Shown here piece by piece: positions 1 through 9,779 of a stretch of DNA of 28,449 nucleotides (the first letter of the stretch is position 1; each line of letters begins with the position of its first letter). Both the position numbers and the translations under genes were made by a program. A model generated the notes under the pieces. That model saw only the letters and a list, made by a program, of their open reading frames with translations, searched no databases and was not told the DNA's origin. This DNA comes from Diphasiastrum complanatum (lineage: Eukaryota; Streptophyta; Lycopodiopsida; Lycopodiales; Lycopodiaceae): contig MU836465.1 of the NCBI GenBank assembly GCA_029204225.1, positions 1-28,449 of the forward strand, given 5' to 3'.

Positions 1-249
1 TGGGTTGAGCCAACCAACTTCTTGGGAGAAGGTGCCATTTCTGATAGCCTCGTTGAGAACCTAGGCAATTGTAAATATGAAGAAGATCACAATCTCCTAG
101 AAGTAGAATCAAATGGGAAAGAAGAAGAAGAAGAAGAAGAAGAAGAAGAGAGACGAGGTGTTTTAAGTATGCAGTTTGTTTCTTTTTTTCTTTTTTCTTT
201 TTTCATATGTTGTGTGTGGCCCTACAAAGTAAAATTCAAATTTGCATAA
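1..249 (+). CDS. Possible 3' end of a gene: open frame with an acidic Glu run
   Basis: The frame is open from the first base of the window to a TAA at 247-249, so the start lies outside or in an upstream exon. The first 40 residues are mixed and acidic. A run of ten Glu codons follows, encoded by a GAA microsatellite, then a Phe-rich stretch from T-rich DNA that looks like read-through of non-coding sequence. I recognise no domain. It may be the last exon of an unknown plant gene or chance coding around a microsatellite. No splice site is clear enough to decide. Confidence 0.2.
   Translation, partial: WVEPTNFLGEGAISDSLVENLGNCKYEEDHNLLEVESNGKEEEEEEEEEERRGVLSMQFVSFFLFSFFICCVWPYKVKFKFA
120..150 (+). 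repeat. GAA microsatellite
   Basis: About ten uninterrupted GAA units lie inside the open frame that starts at the window edge. Read in that frame they give poly-Glu. Trinucleotide repeats keep the frame when their length changes, which fits coding DNA but does not prove it. Confidence 0.9.
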
Positions 250-1934
250 ACAATGTCTGACTAATATTTAGATGCCCCCAGGCATATCTCTATAGAAGAT
301 ATTACGATAGCAAAAGAATAGAGGAGATCAGAATATTTCGACACGGGAGGAGTGAGGGTATACACATACTCTCCCAAATCCTAGCCTCCATACAACATGC
401 AAGTTCTCATTCTAGTATAATTCCTCTCCATGCATGACTACAATACCCAATATAGGCAATTATCCATATCCACTCTTGCATGACACATTGCCTTGAGTAA
501 ATAGGACATAAGGCTTATGTCTCCCATGCAAGAATAAAAAAGTGAGTAGAAAGGCTCATGTTGATCTCCACATTTAACTCCAAAACATCATGCTCTCATC
601 CAAGTTTTCGTTATGTATTTTGGAATTGAGTTTGACTATAATTACTATGCGACCCAGAGATTATATCAACAATTCACTTGTCAATTTGAATCCCTACTTC
701 AACAATTCAAGAATATGAAAATCTCTAATACCCCTATTCCCTAATAGGTTTGTATGCAAAGTAGTTACCAATAACATACAATTTGTTCAATTCAGTAATC
801 CAATCAAGATTTGAAGAGTAAAATTTTTTTGGCTTGTAGTCTAACAACAAATGTTCGCATAAACACCAAGGCCAAGATGTTGAACATGACAAAGATAGTT
901 GTGTCACCTCCCTTGTGATACATGGATTTGATTGCCTAATAGTAAAGTTGTTTTAGTGCATAAGTGTTTTTAAATTCTGATAAGTTTCCACTTCCTCCCT
1001 TGTCGATCACAAATTACACCCTAACATGCTAGATCCTATAATGTATTTATTGTACTTTCCATCCACCCAAATTCCATAGCTAGAGCTCCTCTCTTTTAAC
1101 CTCACCCACTCTTTGGAAGTTGTGTTATTATACGTCTTTGTTTAGGTGGTTTTATTGTGTATTTGGAAAGACATCTTTTTTCCTTGTATTGACACTAAGA
1201 AAAAAAATGTATCTTGTTTTAAAAAGAAAAATGGCTATTTATTTATCACATACCTAATTTAATTTATTTCTTACAAACTCTATGAATGATGACTTCCTTC
1301 CCCAAAATGATGCTTGTTATTTTTGTAGGAAAATTCCTTTGTAGTAACTTAATTACAAAATTATAACCTTAAAGTCTAAAATGTAATAAATTTTAGTTAA
1401 GAGATTTCAAACCCCAACTTTTCTCGTTAATAAGATTTGATGATGTCACCACAAGAATTTGTTAGGAGGTTTGATACCATGACACCTTGTATTCTAACTA
1501 CCTTATGGAGCACTAATTTTGAGAAATGGGTCAAAGCATACATGCTTACAACTTACAAGTGGGGAATTAAGGAGTCTAGACAATTGCAAGAATGTCATAC
1601 AAGATTCATGCCAAATCTTGACATTGAAAGTTAAGAGTTGTGTAGAAGTCAACAAATTTTATTGGAGTAAGTTTTGATGGTTATATTCTAAGTTGATGTT
1701 AGATGGAATGAGCCTAGTTCTATCAATAATATTAATATGTAGTTAAAAACTCTTAATGGGTATTTTCACTATATATACTCCAACATTATATATAGTAAAG
1801 AAAAGACCTTCCTAATCATGGTAAGGTTGATGGCTTCAAGAGCACTCCTACTCCAACATATGCCCCCACACGCTCTTGACTCAAAGCACAAGAAGACCAA
1901 GCCTCCTTGGCCCCTTTATCTCTAATTACTTTAA
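250..1934. other. AT-rich intergenic DNA without recognisable genes
   Basis: This stretch has only short open frames with no recognisable domain. One of 65 codons (1437-1634) has ordinary amino-acid composition, but it is too short to assign. No splice-consistent gene model, RNA gene or transposon terminus was seen. Confidence 0.5.
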
Positions 1935-1940
1935 ATGTTA

Positions 1941-1941
1941 T

Positions 1942-1992
<51 letters not shown>

Positions 1993-2004
1993 ACTCACTC
2001 ACTC
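1941..2004 (+). repeat. CT microsatellite followed by ACTC tetranucleotides
   Basis: A long CT/TC tract (1941-1988) passes directly into four ACTC units. It is an ordinary compound plant microsatellite. The Ser/Leu-rich frame that crosses it is a by-product of the repeat. Confidence 0.9.
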
Positions 2005-2220
2005 AGCTAGGCCACATGTTAGAGAGACTGGCAATAGAGGTTGCGGTGGCCTCGTTAAATGAGGGGCTCAACCACATGTTTGACATAGCACTTACCTCTC
2101 GTATTTGGGAAGAGAAAGAATTGGAGGAGTCAGGGTAAATGAATCCATGAGGTGGAAACACCTCACCTCCAGAGGTTGACTTTTATTACTTCTTGAGGCA
2201 CTAGGGAATTTAGGGTGAAT

Positions 2221-2301
2221 ACATGGGAGAATTTAGGGCAAATACATCATGCCATTCTCTCCAAGTGTGTGTATTAGTGTGTAATGTAATAAACAATACA
2301 C
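2221..2301 (+). repeat. Direct repeat, copy 1 (about 81 bp)
   Basis: It starts ACATGGGAGAATTTAGGG and ends AATAAACAATACAC. A nearly identical copy lies at 2616-2694. The two differ by one base (GCCATT versus GTCATT) and a 2-bp GT difference in the TGTAATG region. See the finding on this pair. Confidence 0.9.
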
Positions 2302-2389
2302 ATTATTAGCAGGTGTGGCCGATTATTGTGTAAAAATAGGACTCTCAATAATCCGGAATGCGTCATCAGTGGAAAAACACAAATATTGT

Positions 2390-2414
2390 GAAGGGCACCT
2401 TTCAAGTGCCCTTC
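2390..2414. repeat. Perfect 9-bp hairpin
   Basis: The arms GAAGGGCAC (2390-2398) and GTGCCCTTC (2406-2414) are perfectly complementary around a 7-nt loop. It lies between the two ~80-bp direct repeats. No U-tract follows, and no function is evident. Confidence 0.6.
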
Positions 2415-2483
2415 ATCGAATCTCCATGTTGAAGAAGTGATCTTCCGTTAAATTTATTTCAGAAGAGCAGGTGCTTTGCAGTC

Positions 2484-2598
2484 ATGTTGCCAGCAAATGA
2501 AGAGCGGAAAGAATATGAGCTGAGCCTTGAATTGTGTCTGGGAAGGCCGGTGATCAAGCCCACGGGTGTGAGTCAATCCAAAGGAAGCCGTGATGATG
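2484..2598 (+). CDS. Candidate short first exon with an LxLxL (EAR-like) stretch
   Basis: An ATG at 2484 opens a frame of 38 codons that ends at a consensus donor, GTAAGG, from 2599 (phase 1). Residues 12-20 read ELSLELCLG, two overlapping LxLxL patterns. In plants this pattern is the EAR repression motif that recruits TOPLESS co-repressors. The rest (charged N-terminus, GRPVIKP, Ser/Lys-rich end) matches no family I recognise. If the donor is not used, the frame runs on through the second direct repeat to 2672. The motif is short enough to occur by chance, and no following exon was identified. Confidence 0.25.
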
Positions 2599-2615
2599 GT
2601 AAGGATTTGGGAAAT

Positions 2616-2694
2616 ACATGGGAGAATTTAGGGCAAATACATCATGTCATTCTCTCCAAGTGTGTGTATTAGTGTAATGTAATAAACAATACAC
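2616..2694 (+). repeat. Direct repeat, copy 2 (about 79 bp)
   Basis: This is the second copy of the 2221-2301 sequence in the same orientation, about 395 bp downstream. Similarity stops at both edges, so this is a short segmental duplication or the two ends of a small mobile sequence, not a long tandem array. Confidence 0.9.
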
Positions 2695-2756
2695 GTAACA
2701 ATATACTTACTCAAAAAGAAGATCGTCTTTACGCGGAGTAGTAGGCGCAGCCTCGC

Positions 2757-2764
2757 TGTCCTCT

Positions 2765-2801
<37 letters not shown>

Positions 2802-3113
2802 CTCTCCTTCCTTTTCTTTTCTGGTTTTTTGTTCGTCGCACATTGCTTTTGGATTGCTTGGTTACGAGATCAGCAAATATTGATTGTAGTGCGGCTTGGG
2901 AGTGATTGCTCGGCAGCAGATTGATGCTTTTCTTTGGCTGATTTTGATGCGGCCGGATTGGAATTTGGGTGCAGATTGTTTGTGGATTGATTTGGTTAGC
3001 TGGTTTGCTGTAATGATATGATCTAGGTTGGTTCTGCAGAAGCAAAATCTGATGTACATTTGACGTTATTGTGGATTTTACAAAGGAGTACCTTCCGTGC
3101 ACACTTGGAGGTA
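2757..3113 (+). promoter_or_regulatory. Possible 5' UTR exon with CT microsatellite, upstream of the coiled-coil gene
   Basis: A CT tract (about 2768-2797) is followed by pyrimidine-rich DNA and then mixed sequence up to a consensus donor, GTAAGG, after CTTGGAG near 3110. CT-rich 5' leaders are common in plant genes, and the next downstream ATG-exon candidate is at 3823. A pyrimidine-rich acceptor (GTCATTAG, about 3745-3752) could join this leader to that exon. The arrangement is inferred only from signal placement. No TATA box was assigned. The long - strand frame across this interval includes the repeat as Arg-Glu and is probably a shadow. Confidence 0.3.
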
Positions 3114-3822
3114 AGGCAGAGAGCAATTCATTTATGTTTTTTTCATCATTAGCAACTATAGTCATGGCTGCTGGAACTAAGTTGGCTGATGATGTCTTTC
3201 TCAAATTAGCAAGATCATCGGATATATCTGTTACCAACGCCGTTGATCATCAGTAACTGTAATGGAAAGGCGCTTAGGAGCATAAACAACAGGGATTGCT
3301 TCTTGCTTCCTGCAAATCACGGGGTTGAAAAAATTTAAGAGTGATTATTTTCTGTACAATGGATGGAATTCATAAGTATATATACGTCAGATCTGACTTA
3401 GTCTAGTAGATCGTAATTGTAATGGATGAAATGTGTCCGTTTCTTTGTGGCATCTTTAGATTCTGAAAAACTGACTTATTTGATCCACTACTTCCATACA
3501 ATCTACAGTTTTGTCTTGGTGCGCAAAATAAAATCAAAAACCATTTTCTTTCAAGGACACTTGTTGACATGTAACTACAAAATCTTTTTGTGTTTCGAGA
3601 GAAAAAAAAAAAATCTTTTTTGTGCTATTCCTCTATCCATAATGATTACTCGTGGGTGAAAATTACTTCTTCTAGATCTTCGACTATGAGTTCAAACAAA
3701 CTGCATGCGTTTCATTGGAATTCGGAACAAATTTTTTACTTTGTGTCATTAGACAGACCGTGCGACGGACAGTACTTTAAGGAACATCGTCGTACCAGCA
3801 CTATCTGTCTTACTTCGAAAAT

Positions 3823-3855
3823 ATGGCATCAACAATGAGCGCTTTGCTTGAAGAG
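3823..3855 (+). CDS. Probable first coding exon of the coiled-coil gene
   Basis: ATG at 3823 gives 11 codons (MASTMSALLEE) and ends exactly at a strong donor, GTACGT, at 3856. The exon ends in phase 0, which fits the next candidate exon at 4150. The short amphipathic start would suit the N-terminus of a coiled-coil protein. Support is splice-signal logic only. The alternative is that translation begins at the ATG at 6146 and this part is untranslated or unrelated. Confidence 0.4.
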
Positions 3856-4149
3856 GTACGTACGTATTGCAATTTGTGGATACATGGTGTGGCGCAGACA
3901 GCATAAACATTCTATTACTGATCTGTTATTGGAAAATTCACCACAAATCAATGTAGTTCTGAACTTCTGAAGCTAAGAACCCTCGAAGTTTCCATGCTGT
4001 ACTTTGCTGCCATCTTTAATCTATGATATTATTGATCGTTGCAACTCTCTTAACCAGATCAGTTTAACATCCAGAGTTTCAAGAGAAATTTGGCTATAGT
4101 GTCCTATTCGTGCTGAATTACTTACTTTCTTGCTGCGAGAATACCTCAG

Positions 4150-4349
4150 AGATTGGAGAGATCAAGAAAATTGTTTAACAAAAGCGCATCGATGGAACCA
4201 AATTCCGAGAAAAGCTTATGGAACGTATTTTCGAAAAAGGGAATGCCAGATTCACTAGCAGATGACAGTTCAACTGTGAAAGAAAAGATTATGGAACAGC
4301 GCACAAGGCAGAACATGTTTCGCAAAGAGATGGTGCTCTATTGCCCTAT
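4150..4349 (+). CDS. Probable second coding exon of the coiled-coil gene
   Basis: The frame opens after an acceptor (ATACCTCAG, ending at 4149) in phase 0. It encodes about 60 charged, Ser/Lys-rich residues, including SEKSLWNVFSKKG and a KEKIMEQRTRQ stretch with helical character. The 3' end is uncertain. GTGCTC at 4333 would leave phase 0; GTATTT at 4350 would leave phase 2, which fits an acceptor at 4758. Without a splice the frame runs into the GT/GA microsatellite and becomes Arg-Glu repeats, which is not credible protein. I infer that the microsatellite lies in the following intron. Confidence 0.4.
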
Positions 4350-4377
4350 GTATTTACTAGAAGCTGTCAAAGGAAAT

Positions 4378-4485
<108 letters not shown>

Positions 4486-4758
4486 CTCTATAGTGATTCA
4501 TGTGTAACCATATTTTCATTGCTAATTAGAACTTAGTAGTTAGTTTTATGTCTTGACACCATGAAAGAGGTTCAATCATGTTATCGGCTGCTCATAGGAT
4601 GTGTTGCTAATCTGAGTTCCGTGAATTGGATAAAACTTTTTGCAATTCTTACGCTGGAAAACATAGATCTCGTTCAGAAAATAATGTAAAAAGACGTTTG
4701 TATCCAAACATTCAATCAAGCTCTGAGTTCTCAAAATTATGACCCAAATCCACTTCAG

Positions 4759-4942
4759 TACGGCGACCATTAGCAGAAGAACAGAGTTACATAATTTTTC
4801 TTCACGCATTTTTGTCTCTACTTTCAACGGAATGTTAACCATAGCACTGAATAAAAACTCTAATGCTGCCGTTTTCACACAATCTGATTACGATGCTATA
4901 TCCAATCACAAAAGAAGTCGAAGCTTCATTATCGCCGATGGG
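4759..4942 (+). CDS. Candidate third coding exon of the coiled-coil gene
   Basis: After an acceptor (CCACTTCAG, ending 4758) the frame is open for about 61 codons to a good donor, GTACGC, at 4943, leaving phase 0 for the exon at 6146/6161. The residues are mixed polar, ending HKRSRSFIIADG. A start in phase 2 matches the 4350 donor upstream. A competing open stretch in another frame (4617-4739, after a CTGAG acceptor, phase 0) ends in TGA and could be an alternative or additional exon. The boundaries are proposed, not proven. Transcript data would settle them. Confidence 0.35.
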
Positions 4943-6145
4943 GTACGCAATGAAGAAATTCCTAGAGAAATCTAATTCCATTGCAACAAAATTTTCGGAA
5001 TGTACTTCTAAGTTCTTAGTGATTTCTTACTGATAGAGGAGCTGTCAAATGAAACAATCGATAGACGCTAGCCGATAGCTATTACCTGAAGCAACTGAAG
5101 AGGCAAAAAATTTAGTAGCGGATCTGGGCTTACCATTACTGTTGGTTTTTTCTCACTGAGTATTGTTAGAAATATGGTTTTTTGGTATGCAAGTGTTCGG
5201 AATGCTGGATGCTCAGAACGGTGCAAGAGTGAATGTACGCCTCCCCAGAAAAGTCCCAATAAGTAGGTGGATTATTTGGGGAATTTGGAAGACCTAGAAA
5301 TATAATTCTAGAGCTCTCACAGGCCATAATCAAGCGCCTAAACCATAAAATTTCACTCCCCCTTTACCAAATTTCATGTTGCTCTTCAATGAAAAAGTCC
5401 AATTTCTACTACTTTCACCAGAATTGTCAAAGTCCAAAAAGTAGCCAAATTGCAAAGTATTTGGTAATAGCTAAAGCCTATGTGAATTGAATTTCAAACT
5501 AACCGGAACACCAAGTTATATCCCACATCAGTGGTGGGGATAATAAAACAGATTAACTTCGAGTTCTCTGACAATGTTATGAAGGATATGCTATTATGCT
5601 CTCCTAGTAATCTAGGTACTTGTTGCAATGTAGACGTTATAAAAAGTATGTAGCACGAACTATTAGATATGTTGCTGCTGAAGCATGCAAATTGTCTCAG
5701 GAGTGAGATTCAAAAAGGCCCCTCAGTTTGTAATAAATGTTTGTAAATACTACAACTAGGTTGTCAGATACAGTTGGTATGTTGGTATCTACATAGGTTA
5801 AAAAAAGTTAGCAATATGGGGATGCTAGTCACCAATCATGTGGTACTCGTACAAAATTGAAATTCATAGGACTGCAAGTTATTGAGTCATTAAATCTAAT
5901 TTCTCAGTACACATGACACAAAGTAACCCTTTTCAGCTTTTGTTGTGTCTGGTTATGTTGTTAACATACTGCACTCAAGATTTTAGACTGCAAAAGAGCT
6001 GCACTGCTCAGCCTTTGAACTTCTGAGGCCATAAGCCATAAGTTTCGCACCTAGACACGGTCATCAACCTAGCAAGGATAATATAAGATTTCATGCAATT
6101 GAATCCCTTGCTTTCATATTTTGTGCGGACTAAAATCGAATTGAT
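4943..6145 (+). other. Presumed long intron
   Basis: This is 1.2 kb of AT-rich DNA with frequent stops in all frames, between the donor at 4943 and the tandem acceptor AAG/CAG at 6155-6160. A CTAAAAT sequence about 30 nt before the acceptor could act as branch point. No transposon ends or small RNA genes were recognised. Confidence 0.4.
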
Positions 6146-8129
6146 ATGTCCTGCAAGCAGACGCAATCAGCGAAGTGGTCTCAAGATGAAAAGCCAAGGC
6201 GCAAGCAAGTGCCAGCGTTGCAGAAGGGTCTAGCTGCCATTGCTTCATCTCTTTCAGTTTTAAGTGAGACTCTAGGAAGTGCTATTGAGGTTCGCATCGT
6301 GATGTTACTTTGGCCTTTGGCAAATTTTCCCCTTTTTATAAATATCGTATTCAATTCGTAAAACTTTTTCTGATGATGCCTTCATGAACTTGTATATTAT
6401 ATCTTTCATATTGTGAATTTTCAGGAAGGGTTTAGTATCATGGAAACGCGAGCTTCACAGTTAATTTCTTCTGATCATCGGAAAAAATCATCATTGCGTA
6501 CGAAGGTGGACATTATAAGTCCTTATCAACAAAAGAAAAAAAACACAGAACTCTTTGATCTGGAACCCGATGGTTCTATGCAGCTAAAGGCCTCTCAAGA
6601 TGTAAGGGTTCAAGTTTATATTGACAATGTGAAAATTTGAATGCCTAATTGTTCATGCTAGAATTTGAGATTGATATCTGCAGATGTTTGGTATGTTGTT
6701 TTGTCAAAATTGTGGAACACTGAAGGCTCCTTTTTGCACATCTTAAATTTGTACGACTAAATGCCTGAAATAAAAAATCTAGACTTCTTTATTTTATTCT
6801 GTATTTGTAATGTTACCATGCAGATGGCAATGGCAATGGCTACAAATGCAAAGTTGCTCCTTCATGAGCTTAAGGCTGTGAAGGCAGACCTGGACTTTAC
6901 TAGAGATCATTGTGCCCAGCTTCAAGAAGAAAATAGAAGTTTAAGAGAAAAGCTTACCAAAGGCACTGGGCCAGAAGAAGATGATCTGGTGAGTACGATC
7001 AATTTCTAATCTCTGAGCAAAATCAGATAGTTTGGATAGTTGAGCACTATATTCTCTCCTAATCCAAAAGTTCTCACAAAAGTTTCATAAAAATCAAGAA
7101 ATCTACTGTATCTGTAGGCCGACAAAATTCTACCAAAACAAACTTTCACGATGGTGATTTCTAATTACTTAAAAAAAAGAATTTGCAAATTCTACCATTG
7201 GGAATTTTTATAGCTATAATTGGGCTTAGTGATTAGAAACCAGAAAGGGCCATCGTGAAAGGCATGGAATACCTCTTCACTTAGCGACAATCCTCACATG
7301 CATGATTTTTTGTATGTAGTAGGAGTTGTCCCAAACAGATGATATGCTCTGATATGAGACATAACAGGCCAGGGAGACCATTTCAAATAAAGACAATCAA
7401 GGGTTCTCCTTATAGATCCAGTCAGAAGTACCTGTGATCATCTTTTTCAACAATTGACATCTGTTTTCTGAGCATGGAATGATCGCACTGACTGTATTCA
7501 AAACTGAAATGAAGCCCCTCTAAAGTCCTTGTGACTGACTGTCTTCAGCAAGTTTTTCCTACTTATCTTGAGATGATGTTATCTGTACTGTACTGACTAA
7601 CGCTGGTATTATTCTGCTACACAAACTTTTCTAGTGCTCTCTGCTTCATGATTTAAGAGACCTGAAAAATTATCGGGTTGATGATTTGAGTTCCTCTAAT
7701 AGCAATACCAATCTGGAAAATTCTCTGGCATGTTCGCGCTGCTCTAGTTGCGATTACAATGACCTTGGAGCTATTGGCTTCCATCTTTGACATTTTCTGT
7801 CAAGGACCGGGCAAAAATTGGGCCAAGCTGTTCTGTTATCATTGAATTTCCCCTAATGATATTCAAAGTTTTAGGGACTCGTTTACTATTTGCATGCTCT
7901 TGTACAGGTGAGGCAGCAGCTCGAAACTCTTCTTGCCGAGAAATCTCGCCTAGCTCAGGAAAATGCAGCCTATGCTCGGGAAAACCAGTTCCTTCATGAA
8001 GCTGTAGAGTTTCACCAGCGGACAATGCAAGATCTTACTTTCTTTGAGGAGAGCCTAGAACAAGCTGAGGAAGAAGATGAAGGTTTTGGCAGAAAAACAG
8101 ACAATCTAGAGACAATTGTTTCTATTTGA
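6146..8129 (+). CDS. Plant coiled-coil protein, four exons (6146/6161-6289, 6425-6601, 6824-6988, 7908-8129)
   Basis: All three introns have GT/AG borders and sit in phase 0: donors GTTCGC at 6290, GTAAGG at 6602 and GTGAGT at 6989; acceptors TTTTCAG at 6424, CATGCAG at 6823 and TGTACAG at 7907. From the ATG at 6146 the product is 235 residues. Residues 1-48 are basic then Ser/Leu-rich ([12 protein letters not shown]), and 49-107 are polar. From about 108 to 205 there is heptad-like coiled coil: [40 protein letters not shown], then [16 protein letters not shown]. The tail is acidic. The EKSRLAQEN...YAREN...EFHQ block is what I recall from a family of uncharacterised plant coiled-coil proteins; I cannot confirm a specific orthologue. 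No signal peptide or membrane segment is visible. If the upstream exons are real, the ATG at 6146 is intronic and the exon starts at 6161. Confidence 0.8.
7143..7261. repeat. Foldback (MITE-like) element in the last intron
   Basis: The outer arms CTTTCACGATGG (7143-7154) and CCATCGTGAAAG (7250-7261) are perfectly complementary over 12 bp. Inside, TTTCTAATTACT on the left pairs imperfectly with AGTGATTAGAAA on the right, with about 7 extra bases in the right arm. The centre holds two further perfect palindromes, AATTTGCAAATT and TATAGCTATA. The whole is 119 bp, AT-rich and without coding capacity, as expected for a small non-autonomous DNA element. No target-site duplication is evident. Confidence 0.55.
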
Positions 8130-9320
8130 ATGAGATTTATGATGCAGTTTGTAATTTAGTCATTGCATGGTCGAAAATATCAGAAAAGGGTCTTACATTA
8201 CATGTTTGGACTTGGGTTCATGGTGTTCATTGAATCAGAATTCAGCTAAGTAAGGCAGCCATGTATCATTGACCATATGCCAATGATCAGCAAGTCATCG
8301 ACATTTCAATCAGTTGATTAGAAGAGCAGTTAAGATTGTTCTGACTGTTCAATACTGGCTTTGCCATTTATTGGGTGCTGCATATACACTGCACCCACTT
8401 CAGGACCAAGAGTTTTCTTCATGGACCCTTATGGGCTCAAATGCTTTCTGATAAGAACGTATATCTGATGAGGAAGCCATGTTGACAACTAGGAATTATC
8501 GCCTTGAGTATAGAACGGCTGCAGCCTGCAACTCGACTCACTATTGAAAAGGTTTGTTATGTCCTTTGTGATCTCCAAAGATTATCTGTCAAAAGGGTCG
8601 TCCTTATGTGGTTAGATTTGTTAAAGTCGAGGCTTCAATGTACTGAAGTCTTCTGGTCCAATTACAACATTATAATTTAATTGTCCACCCTTTTTAAGGC
8701 ATCTATGGAGAATAAACAACGATGTAATAAGGACTCACTATTTGGAAATTCATTCTATCTGAGTGCAACATGCTTTTTATTTAATGGATGCCAGGCTCCA
8801 GCATGAAAAGTTTAATAGACACCGGATCTTCCAACCACTTAGCCAACTACATAATTACAACTTATTGAACAATACTGTCAGATATATGATTACTGCAATA
8901 ACGAGCAGGAGGCATAACTGACACTTTAGAAGATCCACACTTAATCATTGAGATACAGCCTGTAGGAAGTAGACTGTAGATTGGTACATTGAGAGGTAAG
9001 TAGGTATGGAGACAAGATTTTGAGTCCGTTAACTCTAGTTTTGTGAAGTTTGGTATGCTTATTATATGATGGAGTTGGTTGCTTGGCTAAGAATGTTGTT
9101 GGATTGTTATTTACTTCTTGTTTTGTTATGTGGTAATCCGTTAAAAGTGGTAAGGGGTTTGGTTTGGTTTTGTACTTCTTACTTGATGATATCAATTGCG
9201 ACTTTCTTGACTCTTCTTTCATGAAGAGCTTTTGTTGAGAAAGAGAATTCTAAGTAAAATAGGTTTTAACATTTTTACGAAGGAAATGGAGGAGCCTCAC
9301 AAAACTCGGGCAAAAATCCT
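8130..9320. other. 3' UTR and intergenic DNA
   Basis: The stop at 8127-8129 is followed by AT-rich sequence with no credible coding frame. The - strand frame at 8941-9222 has biased composition (Asn, Thr, Pro, Lys) and no recognisable domain. No repeats longer than a few bases were seen until the hairpin cluster at about 9330. Confidence 0.45.
8711..8716 (+). promoter_or_regulatory. Candidate poly(A) signal of the coiled-coil gene
   Basis: A canonical AATAAA lies about 580 bp after the stop codon, followed by AATAAGG. Plant poly(A) signals are degenerate, so an earlier A-rich signal could be used instead. Confidence 0.25.
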
Positions 9321-9330
9321 TGTGTCAAAT

Positions 9331-9377
9331 TTTTTTTACATGCACCTTCCAGCGCCCAAAAGGTGCATGTAAAAAAA
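9331..9377. repeat. Perfect 18-bp hairpin
   Basis: The left arm is T7 followed by ACATGCACCTT (9331-9348). The right arm is AAGGTGCATGT followed by A7 (9360-9377). They pair perfectly around an 11-nt loop. It is the first of several adjoining hairpins that share the GCACCTT/AAGGTGC core. Confidence 0.9.
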
Positions 9378-9394
9378 GTTACCTTTTTTTACCC

Positions 9395-9416
9395 GCACCT
9401 TCCACCCGGAAGGTGC
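9395..9416. repeat. Perfect 9-bp hairpin sharing the GCACCTT core
   Basis: GCACCTTCC (9395-9403) and GGAAGGTGC (9408-9416) pair around a 4-nt ACCC loop. The hairpin is flanked by a T7 run on the left and an A-rich run on the right, so the longer structure imitates the hairpin just upstream. The second copy looks like a diverged duplicate of the first. Confidence 0.85.
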
Positions 9417-9496
9417 ATTAAAAAAAAAATTACACCAAAAAAAAGGAAAAAAAAAACAGATTTGACGCCGATAAAGGACCCCTCCTTGGGTGTTTC

Positions 9497-9536
9497 GCCT
9501 AGGGAAGGGAGTGTGCTCCGGACGCCCTTCCTAGGC
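9497..9536. repeat. GC-rich inverted repeat with a one-base bulge
   Basis: GCCTAGGGAAGGG (9497-9509) pairs with CCCTTCCTAGGC (9525-9536) except for one unpaired G. It is followed by a smaller ACGCC...GGCGT stem and a C8 run at 9559-9566. Confidence 0.8.
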
Positions 9537-9761
9537 TGAACGCCTTCAAATGGGCGTACCCCCCCCGATTATAGTTGTTATGTGTTCTTTCTCATAATAA
9601 CGGTGAGAAGCTTTTAGGAAGGGTAGATAAAAGATATGAAACATATAGCATAAGCATAGAGCTATCATGAGAGAAATTTTATTAAAGGAGAGGTAATTTT
9701 ATAAAAGGAGATAAATATAACCCACAAAACTTATTATTGTCCGCATAAATCTAAGAATTAT

Positions 9762-9779
9762 GGGGGGGGGGGGGGGGGG
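9762..9779 (+). repeat. Poly-G run of 18
   Basis: Eighteen uninterrupted G residues are followed by CATGC and another G-rich block. A run of this length can form a G-quadruplex and is prone to slippage, so its true length may differ from the assembly. A GAGGGT-C-ACCCTC palindrome and a CCTTTTC/GAAAAGG hairpin lie within the next 120 bp. Confidence 0.95.

Noticed and set aside
2707-3237. 176-codon - strand open frame
   Set aside because: Its C-terminal part is the CT microsatellite read as Arg-Glu, it has no recognisable domain, and the opposite strand has a consensus donor and a CT-rich leader. Treated as a shadow, though not excluded.
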